DNA of 64,000 nucleotides from Marinobacter bohaiensis (GCF_003258515.1 NZ_QGEH01000001.1:1984001-2048000), one strand, 5' to 3'. Counted from the first letter of the stretch, positions 24,829-35,888 are shown. Translations and numbers: made by a program. Notes: generated from the sequence alone by a model not told the origin.

Positions 24829-26966
24829 TGGCTTTATCCGACGACGTTAAACAGCGCATCCAGCAAGGTTACCGCGATCTTCTCGAAGGCAAGTCCATCA
24901 AGGCCCGTTACGGCCAGCGGCTGATGATCGCCGAAATTGCCCGTTACCTGGGGAGCATTACCGAGAACGATGGCGAACGTACCTCGCCGGCTTCTTCCTG
25001 CGTGGTGGAAGCGGGTACCGGTACCGGCAAGACCCTGGCTTACCTGCTGGCGGCCATCCCCATGGCCAAGGCCCTCGACAAGAAACTGGTGATTTCCACG
25101 GCCACCGTGGCGTTGCAGGACCAGATCGTGCAAAAGGATCTGCCGGACCTGCGCAAGCACACCAGCATTGATTTCAGCTGGAGCCTGGCCAAGGGCCGCG
25201 GTCGCTACCTGTGCATGTCGCGGCTGGAAGGTCGCCTGCACGATGAAGGCGTCAAGGACAGCGACACCATGCCGCTGTTCCTGCTGGAGCGGGAACCGGC
25301 GGACGAGCCCGGCAGCCGGGAGTTCTTCGAGGACATGCTCGGGCGCTACGCCTCCCGTGAGTGGGATGGTGACCGGGACCACTGGCCGCAGCAGATCGAC
25401 GACGACCTCTGGCGCCAGGTCACCACCGATCATCGCCAGTGCACCAACCGCCACTGCAGCTACTTCGATTCCTGCGCCTTCTTCGAGGCCCGTAAGGGGA
25501 TCGACGACGCCGATGTGATTGTTGCCAACCACGACCTGGTACTGGCGGACCTGGCCCTCGGGGGAGGCGCCATTCTGCCCAAACCGGAGGATGCGGTGTT
25601 CATCTTCGATGAGGCCCATCACCTGCCGGACAAGGCGCTCAATCACTTCGCCGCGTCCGTCGGACTGAACAGCACCCGCAGCTGGCTGAAGCAGCTGTCC
25701 CAGGTCATCGTGAAAATGAAGCCGCACCTGGGCGCCAACACACTCGCCTCCAAGACGTTGGACCGGATCAGTGAAGCCTCGCGGGATTACGATAACGTGC
25801 TGACCCAGGTTTATGATCTGGCCGAGAAAACCATCGACTGGACCTTCGAGGACGAGCGCAACGTGGCCCAGTGGCGCTATCCCGATGGCGAGCTGCCCGA
25901 GGATATGGCCAAGGCTGCGGTTGAGGGAGGGGCGGCGTGTGCGCTGTTGACCCGCCAGTTGGGTGTGCTGGTCGACGAGATGCAAAAGGCGTTCGACGAC
26001 AAACGCGAGCACGACGTGGATCGTCAGACCGCCGAGGCCTGGTTCCCGGTGGCCGGCTCCCTGCACAGCCGCGCGGAGGATCAGCACCGGCTGTGGTCGG
26101 CCTGGCAGGCCGAGCGCCAGGAGAAGGGGCCGCCGCCGGCGCGCTGGGCCATTCGCCAGCGGTTCGAGCATTCCGAGGACATCACCTTTTACTCCAGCCC
26201 GGTGCTGGCCGACCATCTGCTCTACGGGCGCCTCTGGTCCCGTGCCCACGGTGTGATCCTGACCAGCGCGACGCTCACCGCCCTGGGCAAGTTTGACCGT
26301 CTGCGTAGCCGTGCCGGCCTGCCGGAAGCGAGCCAGTACCTGGTGGTGCCCAGTGCGTTCCGTTACGCCGACATGGCCACCGTTGAAGTACCTTCGATGA
26401 GCGCGCTGCCCACCGACGCGGATGCCTTCACCGGCGCCCTGGTGGAGCGCCTGCCCGAGCTCTGGCGGGACGGCTCTGCCACCCTGGTGCTGTTCACCTC
26501 CCGCCGTCAGATGAATGCCGTGCGGGACAAATTGTCACCGGAGTGGCCGGAACTGATCACCACCCAGGACGACATGGCCAAGGGCGAAGTGCTGCGCCAC
26601 CACCGCGAGCGGATCGATGCCGGCAAGCCCAGTGTGCTGTTTGGTGTGGCCAGCTTCGCCGAAGGGATCGATCTTCCCGGCGATTACCTGCAGCACGTGG
26701 TGATCACCCGTCTGCCGTTCTCGGTACCCGATGACCCCATCGATGCCAGCCTGGCGGAGTGGGTTACCGCCCGCGGCGGCAATCCGTTCATGGAAATCAC
26801 GGTGCCTGACGCCTCGATTCGCCTGGTCCAGGCGGCCGGCCGGTTATTGCGGACCGAAGCGGACAAGGGGCGCATCACCATTCTCGATCGGCGCATCGTC
26901 ACCCGGCGTTACGGCCAGCTTCTGCTCGATGCATTGCCTCCGTTCCGCCGTGTTATTTCGCCCTGA
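24828..26966 (+). CDS. dinG: ATP-dependent DNA helicase DinG
   Basis: DinG is a 5'-to-3' iron-sulfur helicase that unwinds R-loops, D-loops and G-quadruplexes. The 712-residue product has Walker A EAGTGTGKT, four iron-sulfur cysteines (C129, C205, C210, C216) with spacing like E. coli DinG, a DEAHH box, and the C-terminal motif RLVQAAGRLLRTEADKGRITILDRR. The ATG at 24828 overlaps the gspB stop by one base; the longer frame from 24810 has no support. No LexA box was noticed near it, and it may be read through from gspA-gspB. Confidence 0.95.
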   Translation: MALSDDVKQRIQQGYRDLLEGKSIKARYGQRLMIAEIARYLGSITENDGERTSPASSCVVEAGTGTGKTLAYLLAAIPMAKALDKKLVISTATVALQDQIVQKDLPDLRKHTSIDFSWSLAKGRGRYLCMSRLEGRLHDEGVKDSDTMPLFLLEREPADEPGSREFFEDMLGRYASREWDGDRDHWPQQIDDDLWRQVTTDHRQCTNRHCSYFDSCAFFEARKGIDDADVIVANHDLVLADLALGGGAILPKPEDAVFIFDEAHHLPDKALNHFAASVGLNSTRSWLKQLSQVIVKMKPHLGANTLASKTLDRISEASRDYDNVLTQVYDLAEKTIDWTFEDERNVAQWRYPDGELPEDMAKAAVEGGAACALLTRQLGVLVDEMQKAFDDKREHDVDRQTAEAWFPVAGSLHSRAEDQHRLWSAWQAERQEKGPPPARWAIRQRFEHSEDITFYSSPVLADHLLYGRLWSRAHGVILTSATLTALGKFDRLRSRAGLPEASQYLVVPSAFRYADMATVEVPSMSALPTDADAFTGALVERLPELWRDGSATLVLFTSRRQMNAVRDKLSPEWPELITTQDDMAKGEVLRHHRERIDAGKPSVLFGVASFAEGIDLPGDYLQHVVITRLPFSVPDDPIDASLAEWVTARGGNPFMEITVPDASIRLVQAAGRLLRTEADKGRITILDRRIVTRRYGQLLLDALPPFRRVISP

Positions 26967-27001
26967 AGGTGTAATTGGCCGCGGGAGCGATAAAGCGGCA
27001 C

Positions 27002-27036
27002 AAAAAAAGGCGTTCATCCGATGTGGAGAACGCCTT
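27002..27036 (-). terminator. Terminator for the MalT-like regulator gene
   Basis: AAGGCGTTC (27007-27015) and GAACGCCTT (27028-27036) form a 9-bp stem with a 12-base loop. Read on the minus strand it is followed by a T run (seven A at 27002-27008). It serves the minus-strand regulator gene that ends at 27237. Confidence 0.75.
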
Positions 27037-27236
27037 CCGAAAACAGGGTCAGATGCCCCGGGGTTAAAGCAACACGAAACATGGAATCCAAAGGCCTGAA
27101 GTTTCAGATTCCGTCGTGAGGTTGCCCTCACCGACAGGGCCATTCTATGGCGGGCATGGCGTAGAGGGATCGTCCAAAGGGCGTAGTGCTGCGGATTAAT
27201 GGGCGAAAACTGTGACGATGCTCACAGGATCGCAGG

Positions 27237-29933
27237 TTATTGCAGCAGCGCCAGTTGGCGTGCCCGGGCCAGGGCTTCGGTGCGGCTTTTCACCTGCAGC
27301 TTGCTGTAGAGATTGCGGATGTGTGCTTTCACGGTGGCATTGGCCACCTGCATCCGCTGTGCTATGTCCTTGTTGGCCAGCCCTTCGTTGATCAATCCGA
27401 GCACTTCGATCTCCCGTGAACTGAGCGGCTCCACCAGCCCGGGTTGCGGCGCCGAGCGTATGGACGGCTCTGACGCGGGCGCATCGCTCGCGTCCAGCAA
27501 CGCCTGAAGCCCTGACAGGAAATTTCCTGGCATCGTGTCGGGATCCAGGGCGCGGATCATGCGACGGATGCGGGCGCTTTCTTCCACGAATAGCCGGTAC
27601 AGGCCCTGGCGCGCAGCGCGGCGCAGGGCTTCGGCCAGCATCGCGCTGGCCTCCGCCATCTTGTCTTCGGCCGCCAGGGCGTCGGCATAGATCGTCAGCA
27701 CCTCAATCAGGTGCTTGTGGTGCTGCCCCTGCTCGGTGGACAGGCGCAGGGGCGCGAGCAGGGGCAGGGCCTCCGCCGGGCGGCCGAGCGCGATCAGTAC
27801 CCGGGCGGCGGTCATGTTGTCCTGCTCGGCATTGAGCGGGTTGCGGTAACGCCCCGCATCACGACGTTCGAGCCAGCGCTGGGCAGCGTCCAGTTCGCTC
27901 AGGCCGAGTTGCGCGCGGGCGGTCATGGCTTCGAGGTTGGGTGGTTCGAAAAGGATGCGATCGCCGCGCTGGGCCAGCATGTTCCGGGCGTCATCGAGGG
28001 CGGTGAGGGCGCCGGCAAAGTCGCCCCGGGTAAACGCCAGCCGGGCGCGGGCATACTGGATGATGATGTGCTGACCCGGTTCGGTGCCGGTCTCCAGGTG
28101 CGACAACAGCGGTTTGAGGTAGCCCTCGGCATGTTCCAGCTCGCCGCGTTCGCGATGGATCTCGATCAGTGCGCAGTTCTGCCAGCAGGAGATCAGCGTC
28201 GGCTGGCGGGGATCGGTGTAGTGCTGGTCGATCCAGCGGCGGACCGCGCGACAGCTTTCCAGCGCCAGGTCGATGTGGCCGCGATGGAAACGGATCCAGG
28301 CCAGCAGGCCGCCGCTGGAGAGGACCGTCGAAGCCTTGCGCTCTAGCTGACCATACGACACCGCCGACGCCAGCGCGTCTTCGGCCGCCGGTAGATCGCC
28401 GCGGCCGAAACAGTCCAGCCCGATGCCGTAATAGGTGACGGATTTCAGGGGAATCTGGGTATGGTCGATGTCTCGCAGGACCTGGCGGGTCAGATCGGCG
28501 GCGCTGTCGTGGTCGGCGCGTGTACGGGCCAGGTGGCCGCGGATCAGCGCAATCTCGCTGTGCAGGCCCAGGGCGCCTTCGGCATCGGGGTGGGCGTCGG
28601 CGACGCGCCGGTCGAGCCGGTTTTCCAGTTGCTCCAGGCGCGGCTCGATGGCATCGAGCCGGTTGGCGAAGAAATGCCCCCAGATCTGCAGCATTGACAG
28701 CCGCGGGTTCGCCTCGACGGCCCCGCTGGGCAGCTTGTCCAGCCATTCCAGCACCGGCAGGTGGAAGCCTCCGTGGATCAGGTGGTTGCCGTGCTCCGCC
28801 AGGACCCGTTCCAGCCAGGGCCAGTCGCGGCGCTGTACCAGTTGGGCGATGGCTTCCTGGATGTCGTCGTTGTCGAGCAGCCAGTCGATCGCCCGTGCCT
28901 GGAGGGGCTCGATTCGCTCGGGGGCGGTCTGCTGCAGGCGGGTGAACAGCGCCTCACGAAACAGGTCGTGGTAGCGGAACCACTGGTCGCGGCTGTCCAG
29001 CGGCACCAGGAACAGGTTGCTGCGGCTCAGTCGTTCCAGCAGCGATTGACTGTCCGTTGCCTGGCGTACGTGGTTACAGAGCGAGGCGTTCAGGCGCAGG
29101 CAGCAGGCGGTGTCCAGCAGGAAGTCGCGTACTTCCGCCGGCTGCTGGTTGAGGATCTCGCCAATGATGTATTCGTTCAGCTCACGGCTGGACGACGGGG
29201 GGCGGCCGATGGTTTCCCTCGGGGCCTGCGACGCTGTGCCTGCGGCGATGGCGCTGAGCTGCATGGCGGCCACCCAGCCTTCGGCGTTCTGCCAGATCCG
29301 GCGGCTCTCGGCGGGGTCGAGTTCCAGGGCCATGAACTCGCTCAGGAAGCGTCGCGCTTCATCCTCCGAGAAGGCGAGTAACTGAGGCTCGATGGTGTCG
29401 GCCCACTGGCGCACGCGCCAGCGCGCTACGGGCAGTTCAGGCTCGGAACGGGACACGATGACCAGGTCCATGCCCGGCGGCAGGTAGTCGATGAAATAGG
29501 TGAGCTGACGATGGATGACCGGCGACTGAATCTGGTGGTAGTCGTCGAGAACCAGGCTGACGCCCTCACGGGTATGGGCAACGAGGTGATTGATGAGGCC
29601 GGAGATGGCCCCCTCGAAGTCGTGGGTATCGGCCTGGCTGAACAATGACTGGCAGTCATCAAGGTCAGCCAGTCCGGCATGGCTCAGGGCCCCGGCCATA
29701 TACTGCCAGAAGCGCCTGGGCTCATCGTCGTTGGCATCCAGGGAGAGCCAGCCCACCGCGCCGGTTTGTTGGGTGCACCACTGGTTCGCCAGCGTCGTCT
29801 TGCCGTAGCCGGCGGGCCCGATAATCAGGTTGAGCCGTTTGCCCGCGCGGCTCTGCAAGGTGCGCAGCAGCCGTTCCCGGGGGACGGCGTTACGGTCGCT
29901 TGCAGGGCGCAGGAATTTCGTGGTCAGCAGCAT
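27237..29933 (-). CDS. Large ATP-binding LuxR-family regulator (MalT-like)
   Basis: The 898-residue product has the LAL architecture. An N-terminal NTPase has Walker A GPAGYGKT at 39-46 and LVLDDYHQI as Walker B; a long helical, TPR-like sensor region follows; and a C-terminal LuxR-type helix-turn-helix spans about 835-898 (LSSREIEVLGLINEGLANKDIAQRM, then TVKAHIRNLYSKL). MalT-type proteins bind ATP and an inducer, oligomerise and activate transcription. The inducer cannot be predicted. No maltose or alkane genes lie nearby. The upstream gene on the same strand is the TauE-type exporter, 160 bases away, so either could be its target or operon mate. Confidence 0.88.
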   Translation of the reverse strand: MLLTTKFLRPASDRNAVPRERLLRTLQSRAGKRLNLIIGPAGYGKTTLANQWCTQQTGAVGWLSLDANDDEPRRFWQYMAGALSHAGLADLDDCQSLFSQADTHDFEGAISGLINHLVAHTREGVSLVLDDYHQIQSPVIHRQLTYFIDYLPPGMDLVIVSRSEPELPVARWRVRQWADTIEPQLLAFSEDEARRFLSEFMALELDPAESRRIWQNAEGWVAAMQLSAIAAGTASQAPRETIGRPPSSSRELNEYIIGEILNQQPAEVRDFLLDTACCLRLNASLCNHVRQATDSQSLLERLSRSNLFLVPLDSRDQWFRYHDLFREALFTRLQQTAPERIEPLQARAIDWLLDNDDIQEAIAQLVQRRDWPWLERVLAEHGNHLIHGGFHLPVLEWLDKLPSGAVEANPRLSMLQIWGHFFANRLDAIEPRLEQLENRLDRRVADAHPDAEGALGLHSEIALIRGHLARTRADHDSAADLTRQVLRDIDHTQIPLKSVTYYGIGLDCFGRGDLPAAEDALASAVSYGQLERKASTVLSSGGLLAWIRFHRGHIDLALESCRAVRRWIDQHYTDPRQPTLISCWQNCALIEIHRERGELEHAEGYLKPLLSHLETGTEPGQHIIIQYARARLAFTRGDFAGALTALDDARNMLAQRGDRILFEPPNLEAMTARAQLGLSELDAAQRWLERRDAGRYRNPLNAEQDNMTAARVLIALGRPAEALPLLAPLRLSTEQGQHHKHLIEVLTIYADALAAEDKMAEASAMLAEALRRAARQGLYRLFVEESARIRRMIRALDPDTMPGNFLSGLQALLDASDAPASEPSIRSAPQPGLVEPLSSREIEVLGLINEGLANKDIAQRMQVANATVKAHIRNLYSKLQVKSRTEALARARQLALLQ

Positions 29934-30093
29934 CTGGGTCGCGGGTCCGGTCCGTTCGGAATGGCTCGGGGATGGCCTGTCGATCCCCGGACTGCCTATC
30001 CGATTGTCGGTGTTACCGCTGGGAAGTCAAGGCGTTGCAATGGAGCCTGGACCGGAACGCCGAGCGGGAGCGAGGCGCGCCCGGTTATCCGGA

Positions 30094-30870
30094 TCAGAAG
30101 AAGGTGTACTTCAGGCCGATGGCCAACAGGATGGTGGCCAGGGTGGATTGCAGCACCCGGTTCGGCAGCTTGCGGGCCAGCCGTGTGCCGAGTTGGATCG
30201 CCGGAATCGAGCCGATCAGCAGGGCGCCAAGCAGTTGCCAGTCGATGTTGCCCAGGTGCCAGTGGCCCATGCCGGCGATGAATGTCAGCGGCACGGCATA
30301 GGCCAGGTCGGTGCCGACGATACGCACGCCCGTAAGGTGCGGGTACAGCAGCATCAGAATGGCGGTGCCGAAGGCACCGGCGCCCACCGACGACAGGGTG
30401 ACGGCCGCACCCAGGAAAACACCGGCGATGACCGTCAGTCCGTTGCGGTGGCGCACCAGGAAAGAGGCGTCACTATCGTCGCCACGGTGTCGCAGGATCC
30501 AGGGGCGGAAGATCAGGACCACCGATGTGAGGATCAGCATGGTGCCCAGGGTGGAGACCAGCAGGTTGCGGTATTCGTCCGGGTCGGTGAAGAAGAACGA
30601 CAGCAGCACGATCGCGCCCAGCGACGCCGGCACGCAGCCCAGCAGCAGGCGGCGCACGATGGGCCATTCGATGGTTTTCTGACGATGATGGGCGAACACG
30701 CCGGTGCCCTTGGTGATCGCGGCGTAGATCAGGTCAGTGCCGATGGCGACGTGCGGCGGAAAGCCGAACATCAGCAGCAGCGGCGTCATCAGCGAGCCAC
30801 CACCGACGCCGGTCAGGCCGACGGCGAGGCCGACGCCAGCACCGGCGAGAATATAGAAGACGATATCCAT
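30094..30870 (-). CDS. TauE/SafE family sulfite/organosulfonate exporter-like membrane protein
   Basis: The 258-residue product is strongly hydrophobic with about eight likely membrane spans. It has the family N-terminus GAGVGLAVGLTGVGGGSLMTPLL and a repeated second half starting GVFLGAAVTLSSVGAGAFGTA. DUF81/TauE proteins export sulfite, sulfoacetate or related anions, though most members are untested. It is divergent from cysB across about 180 bases, which supports a link to sulfur metabolism. On the minus strand the ATG follows AT-rich DNA with no clear ribosome site. Confidence 0.85.
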   Translation of the reverse strand: MDIVFYILAGAGVGLAVGLTGVGGGSLMTPLLLMFGFPPHVAIGTDLIYAAITKGTGVFAHHRQKTIEWPIVRRLLLGCVPASLGAIVLLSFFFTDPDEYRNLLVSTLGTMLILTSVVLIFRPWILRHRGDDSDASFLVRHRNGLTVIAGVFLGAAVTLSSVGAGAFGTAILMLLYPHLTGVRIVGTDLAYAVPLTFIAGMGHWHLGNIDWQLLGALLIGSIPAIQLGTRLARKLPNRVLQSTLATILLAIGLKYTFF

Positions 30871-30974
30871 AAATTATGATCTACACTGAAAACCGTGGAC
30901 CTTCGCAGACCGGAAGCAACAACGAAGACAAGAGCGTCCAGAACCAATTGTTCCTACAGGGTTTCCAACTGTAG

Positions 30975-32027
<1,053 letters not shown>

Positions 32028-32040
32028 CGGCAAACCCAAA

Positions 32041-32072
32041 AAAGAAACGGGACCCTCGGGTCCCGTTTGTGT
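32041..32072. terminator. Bidirectional terminator between cysB and cysH
   Basis: AAACGGGACCC (32045-32055) and GGGTCCCGTTT (32058-32068) form an 11-base inverted repeat; the innermost pairs probably open to form the loop. A-rich sequence precedes and T-rich sequence follows, so it can terminate cysB on the plus strand and cysH on the minus strand. Confidence 0.8.
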
Positions 32073-32092
32073 TTATGCCTTCGGCGCCCGGA

Positions 32093-32827
32093 TTATTTGG
32101 CGCTGGCGATCAGGTTGCCGGCGTGCAGGCCGCACTCCTTGTGGGTGGCTTCCTCCCACCACCAGCGGCCCTCGCGCTCGTGCTGGCCCGGCAGGACCGG
32201 GCGGGTGCAGGGTTGGCAACCAATGCTGATAAAGCCTTTCTCATGCAGTTCGTTGTAGGGCGCCTCCGTCATGCGGATGTAGTCCCACACGTCCTTGGAC
32301 GACCAGTTGGCCAGCGGATTGAACTTGATCAGCTGTTTTTCCGGCGTGGAGAAGGCATCGTCCACCTGCACGACGGGCACATCGTTGCGGGTGCCGGGAC
32401 TCTGGTCCTTGCGCTGGCCGGTAATCCAGGCGTCCACGGTGGCGAGCTTGCGCCGCAGCGGATTGACCTTGCGGATGCCGCAGCATTCCTTGTGGCCATC
32501 CTCGTAGAAGCTGAACAGGCCTTTCTTCGAAACCAGCTCCTGGACTTCGGCGGCGTCCGGGAACAGGATCTCGATATCGATGTTGTAGTGCTTGCGCACC
32601 TTCTCGATGAAGGCGTAGGTTTCGGCGTGCAAACGACCGGTATCGAGGGTGAAAACCTTGAGGTTATCGGTCAGTTTGTGGGCCAGCTCGATCAGGACGA
32701 CATCCTCCGCGCCGCTGAAGGATACTGCGATGGAATCGTAGCTACCCAGCGCGTGCTTGAGGATGGAACGCGGTGATTGGTCGTTCAGTCTCTCATTCAG
32801 TTCTTTTATGGATTCCATCATGTTCAT
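32093..32827 (-). CDS. cysH: Adenylylsulfate (APS) reductase, assimilatory
   Basis: CysH reduces activated sulfate to sulfite using thioredoxin. The 244-residue product has the PP-loop motif [10 protein letters not shown] and the [10 protein letters not shown] motif. The pair of CC (HKECCGIRK) and CxxC ([10 protein letters not shown]) binds a [4Fe-4S] cluster and marks enzymes that use APS rather than PAPS, as in Pseudomonas. The redox-active cysteine is in the C-terminal KECGLH. The start at 32827 ([10 protein letters not shown]) is preferred; the frame opens 16 codons earlier with sequence unlike the family. MMESIK nine bases later is also possible. It converges on cysB. Confidence 0.93.
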   Translation of the reverse strand: MNMMESIKELNERLNDQSPRSILKHALGSYDSIAVSFSGAEDVVLIELAHKLTDNLKVFTLDTGRLHAETYAFIEKVRKHYNIDIEILFPDAAEVQELVSKKGLFSFYEDGHKECCGIRKVNPLRRKLATVDAWITGQRKDQSPGTRNDVPVVQVDDAFSTPEKQLIKFNPLANWSSKDVWDYIRMTEAPYNELHEKGFISIGCQPCTRPVLPGQHEREGRWWWEEATHKECGLHAGNLIASAK

Positions 32828-33046
32828 CGTTTCTGAAATGGTGAACAGAAAATACCACCCGGGACCCTCAATCAAAAGTAACCAGCTTTCATAAGGTTAT
32901 ATCTTCGGTGCAATCAGCATCACTTTTTCATATGATAGGGCGCGCCGGTACCGCGGCGGAAGGCTGTTGTTTATGCCCCGGGCGAAGCACCGGTGATTCG
33001 AAACCATGATTCATGGCCCCCGGGCCGCCAACGTTAGGAGTGTCTT

Positions 33047-33655
33047 GTGGAACTTGCCTGCCTTGATCTCGAAGGGGTGCTTATTCCCGAAATCTGGATC
33101 GCCTTTGCCGAGAAAACCGGAATTGAAGAACTGAAGGCGACCACACGGGACATTCCCGACTACGACGTGCTGATGCAGCAGCGCCTGCGCCTGCTGGACG
33201 AGCACGGCTACGGCCTGCCGGAGATCCAGGCGGTGATCGATACGCTGGAGCCGCTGGAGGGCGCGCGCGAGTTCATCGACTGGCTGCGAGAGCGATTCCA
33301 GGTGGTAATCCTGTCTGACACCTTCTATGAATTCGCCATGCCGCTGATGGCCAAACTGGGGCACCCGACACTGTTGTGCCACAAGCTGGAAGTTAACGAA
33401 GACGGCCGTATCACCGATTACCTGCTGCGCCAGAAAGATCCCAAGCGCCAGTCCGTGCGGGCCTTCCAGTTGCTGAACTACCGGGTTATCGCGGCCGGCG
33501 ACTCCTACAATGACACCACCATGCTCAAGCAGGCGGAGGCGGGCATCCTGTTCCACGCTCCGCAGAACGTGATCGACGAGTTTCCGCAGTTCCCGGCGGT
33601 GCACAACTACGACGACCTGCGCACCAAGTTCCTGGAGCTGAGCGAACGCCACTGA
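33047..33655 (+). CDS. thrH: Phosphoserine phosphatase / homoserine phosphotransferase ThrH
   Basis: ThrH is a HAD-family enzyme that dephosphorylates phosphoserine and can move the phosphate to homoserine. The 202-residue product is very close to Pseudomonas ThrH across its length: ACLDLEGVLIPEIWIAFAEKTG at the start, motif II in VVILSDTFYEF, the lysine in DPKRQSV, and motif IV in AAGDSYNDTTML. The start codon is GTG, with TAGGAG ten bases upstream. It is transcribed divergently from cysH and converges on pabB. Confidence 0.95.
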   Translation: MELACLDLEGVLIPEIWIAFAEKTGIEELKATTRDIPDYDVLMQQRLRLLDEHGYGLPEIQAVIDTLEPLEGAREFIDWLRERFQVVILSDTFYEFAMPLMAKLGHPTLLCHKLEVNEDGRITDYLLRQKDPKRQSVRAFQLLNYRVIAAGDSYNDTTMLKQAEAGILFHAPQNVIDEFPQFPAVHNYDDLRTKFLELSERH

Positions 33656-33683
33656 ACAGCGATCGCCACTGAGAAAACAGGCG

Positions 33684-35105
33684 TTATAACGAGTCCAGCG
33701 TCTTCATCAGGCGCTGGACCTTGGTCACCGACTCCGCGTATTCGGCGCCCGGGTCGGAATCGGCCACGATGCCGCCACCTCCCCAACAGCGAATGCGCCC
33801 CCCGGCATCGGTCATCAGTGTACGGATGGCGATATTCGACTCCAGCACGCCCCCCGCCGACAGGGCAAAAACGCTGCCGCAGTATGGACCCCGCTCATGG
33901 GGCTCGAGTTCATCGATGATCTCCATGGCGCGACGCTTGGGCGCCCCGGTGATCGAGCCGCCCGGAAACGCCGACAGCAGGGCGTCGATCCTCAGGACAT
34001 CGTCCTTCAGCTCCCCGGTCACGGTGCTCACCAGTTGATGCACGTTGCGGTAGCTCTCCACGTCGAACAGCTGCGGCACGCGCACGGAATAGGGACGGCA
34101 GAAGTGGGACAGGTCGTTGCGGATCAGGTCGACGATCATCAGGTTTTCCGCCCGGTCCTTGAGGCTGTTGACCAGCTCCTCGCGCAGACGGGTATCTTCT
34201 GCGGGATCATCGCCCCGCGCCCGGGTGCCCTTGATCGGTTTGCTTTCCACCCGCGCGCCGTCGATGCGCAGATAGCGTTCCGGCGAGATACTCAGCACCT
34301 GCCAGGGACCGGCATCGACATAGCCGGCATGGGGGACCGGAATGGCCTCGCGCAGCGACTCGAAAGCGGCGAAGGGCGCGCCCTCGTATCGCCCTTCGAA
34401 CTGCTGGGACAGGTTCACCTGGTAACAGTCGCCCGCCTGGATGTAGTCCAGGATGCGGCGGACGCTGGCCATGACCGCCGGGCGGGTCTGGACAGGCTGG
34501 AAAGTCGATGTCATCCGGAAGGCGTGGCTGCCGGGCGCCTGTGGGGGCGGGCCATTGACGATGGCGTTCAGGCGCTCGGTGGTTTCCGCCGAGCAGCAGG
34601 GCAGTCTTCTCAGCAGCGCCGGTTCGCCGTCCTGCGCCGGCAGTTCCAGGGCCCAGGTGAACAGGCCGACCCAGCCGGCATCACCCGTCGATGCACCGTG
34701 GCGCGTGGCCTGAAAGCCGGGCACGGTGTGGCGGCCGGCTTCGTAATGGAGGCAGCCGATCAGACCGCCGGAGAAAACCTCACCAGTGTCGTCGCGTGAA
34801 GGATCCAGGTTGGCCGTAAGGTCGCGCTCGGCTTGGCGCAAGGCCTGGCATACCGCTTCCCAGTCTTCCGTGGCCCGTGGCAGGAACCATTGACTTTCCG
34901 GCCAGGCGGACAGGAACGCGGAGCCATCGGGGCGGGGGAGGAAGCAGAAGCCGGGTTGGGTGGAAAGATGAGTCACCCAAAGTGCCGCGTGTTTGGCAGA
35001 AATGGAAAATGCTTTTGGGGAAGATGACACGCTGAACCTGTAAAGCTTGAGTTTGCGGGGCGTCGCGAAGCGCATGATACCGCAAACGTCGTTGCAGGGT
35101 GACAC
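33684..35105 (-). CDS. pabB: Aminodeoxychorismate synthase component I
   Basis: PabB converts chorismate with ammonia to 4-amino-4-deoxychorismate for folate synthesis. The product (up to 473 residues) shows the chorismate-binding domain in its C-terminal half: IQAGDCYQVNLSQQF, PERYLRI, SKPIKGTRARG, RNDLSHFC, FPGGSITGAPKRRAMEIIDELE and the final GGGGIVADSDPGAEYAES. The variant PIKGT is as in most PabB and anthranilate synthases. The N-terminus is uncertain: a GTG at 35105 opens the frame, and an ATG at 35075 (MRFATPRKL) is equally possible; neither has a clear ribosome site. Confidence 0.92.
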   Translation of the reverse strand: MSPCNDVCGIMRFATPRKLKLYRFSVSSSPKAFSISAKHAALWVTHLSTQPGFCFLPRPDGSAFLSAWPESQWFLPRATEDWEAVCQALRQAERDLTANLDPSRDDTGEVFSGGLIGCLHYEAGRHTVPGFQATRHGASTGDAGWVGLFTWALELPAQDGEPALLRRLPCCSAETTERLNAIVNGPPPQAPGSHAFRMTSTFQPVQTRPAVMASVRRILDYIQAGDCYQVNLSQQFEGRYEGAPFAAFESLREAIPVPHAGYVDAGPWQVLSISPERYLRIDGARVESKPIKGTRARGDDPAEDTRLREELVNSLKDRAENLMIVDLIRNDLSHFCRPYSVRVPQLFDVESYRNVHQLVSTVTGELKDDVLRIDALLSAFPGGSITGAPKRRAMEIIDELEPHERGPYCGSVFALSAGGVLESNIAIRTLMTDAGGRIRCWGGGGIVADSDPGAEYAESVTKVQRLMKTLDSL

Positions 35106-35131
35106 TCATAACAACAACTCAGGAGTTCATC

Positions 35132-35713
35132 ATGGCAAGGTTTCACGATCGCTGTACCGGTTTTCGCGGGTTTTTTCTGATCACCTGGATGCTGGCTTCC
35201 GGCTGGGTGGCCGCCGCTGCCGAGCCGTCGACGTTTACCGACCAGGACGTCAAGGCCTTTGCCCAGGAGCAGTTCGCCGAGATGTACCACAGGGCCATGG
35301 GCGATGCCGGGGAGCGCCTCTCGGCCGGTGAGCCGGTCAAGGCTTTCGCGGTGGTGGCGGATCGCAAGAGCGCCTACCGCACCATCCGCATATCCGGAAT
35401 CGAAAAAATGCCACCCAACGTAGCGGTGGAGGTGATGCGCCGCAGCCTGCGGGTGCTGGTCAAGAAAGGCAGCATTGGTGCCACCTGCCTGGTGTACGTG
35501 GCGGAGAACCCGAACGCCGAAGGGGAGGCTGACCATGTGTTGGTGGCCGAGATGGAGCATATCTTCGGACCCACGCTGGCCCAGGTCACACCTTACACGC
35601 TGGAGTCGGGCAAGGCGCGTTTCGGTGAGCCCCTGATCGTCGAATCAGCGCCATCGATTTTCAATATCGAACTCAAGGCCAGGGACGAGGTTTCCTTCGT
35701 CGAAGGCGACTAA
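35132..35713 (+). CDS. Secreted or periplasmic protein of unknown function
   Basis: The 193-residue product begins with a signal peptide (hydrophobic FFLITWMLASGWVAAAAEP). The mature part has no motif I recognise; it contains charged helical stretches and DVKAFAQEQFAEMYHRAMGDAGERLS near its start. AGGAGTTC lies six bases before the ATG at 35132; the frame opens 33 bases earlier without support. It is divergent from pabB with a very short or overlapping upstream region. A lone transcription unit seems likely. I cannot give a function. Confidence 0.7.
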   Translation: MARFHDRCTGFRGFFLITWMLASGWVAAAAEPSTFTDQDVKAFAQEQFAEMYHRAMGDAGERLSAGEPVKAFAVVADRKSAYRTIRISGIEKMPPNVAVEVMRRSLRVLVKKGSIGATCLVYVAENPNAEGEADHVLVAEMEHIFGPTLAQVTPYTLESGKARFGEPLIVESAPSIFNIELKARDEVSFVEGD

Positions 35714-35888
35714 CGTTTACCTCCTCGTTGCGTTCGTCGGCCTGTCTGCGACCTTCCCATCGCCTTCCGCGGCAGCTTTTATCACACCGGAAGAGTTACT
35801 CGAAGATAGCCACTCGAAAGGGTGCCGTAGGTCGCAGATTCCATCTCATCTAAGTGTTCGACAATATGATTATCGATCGGTGTGAAGG

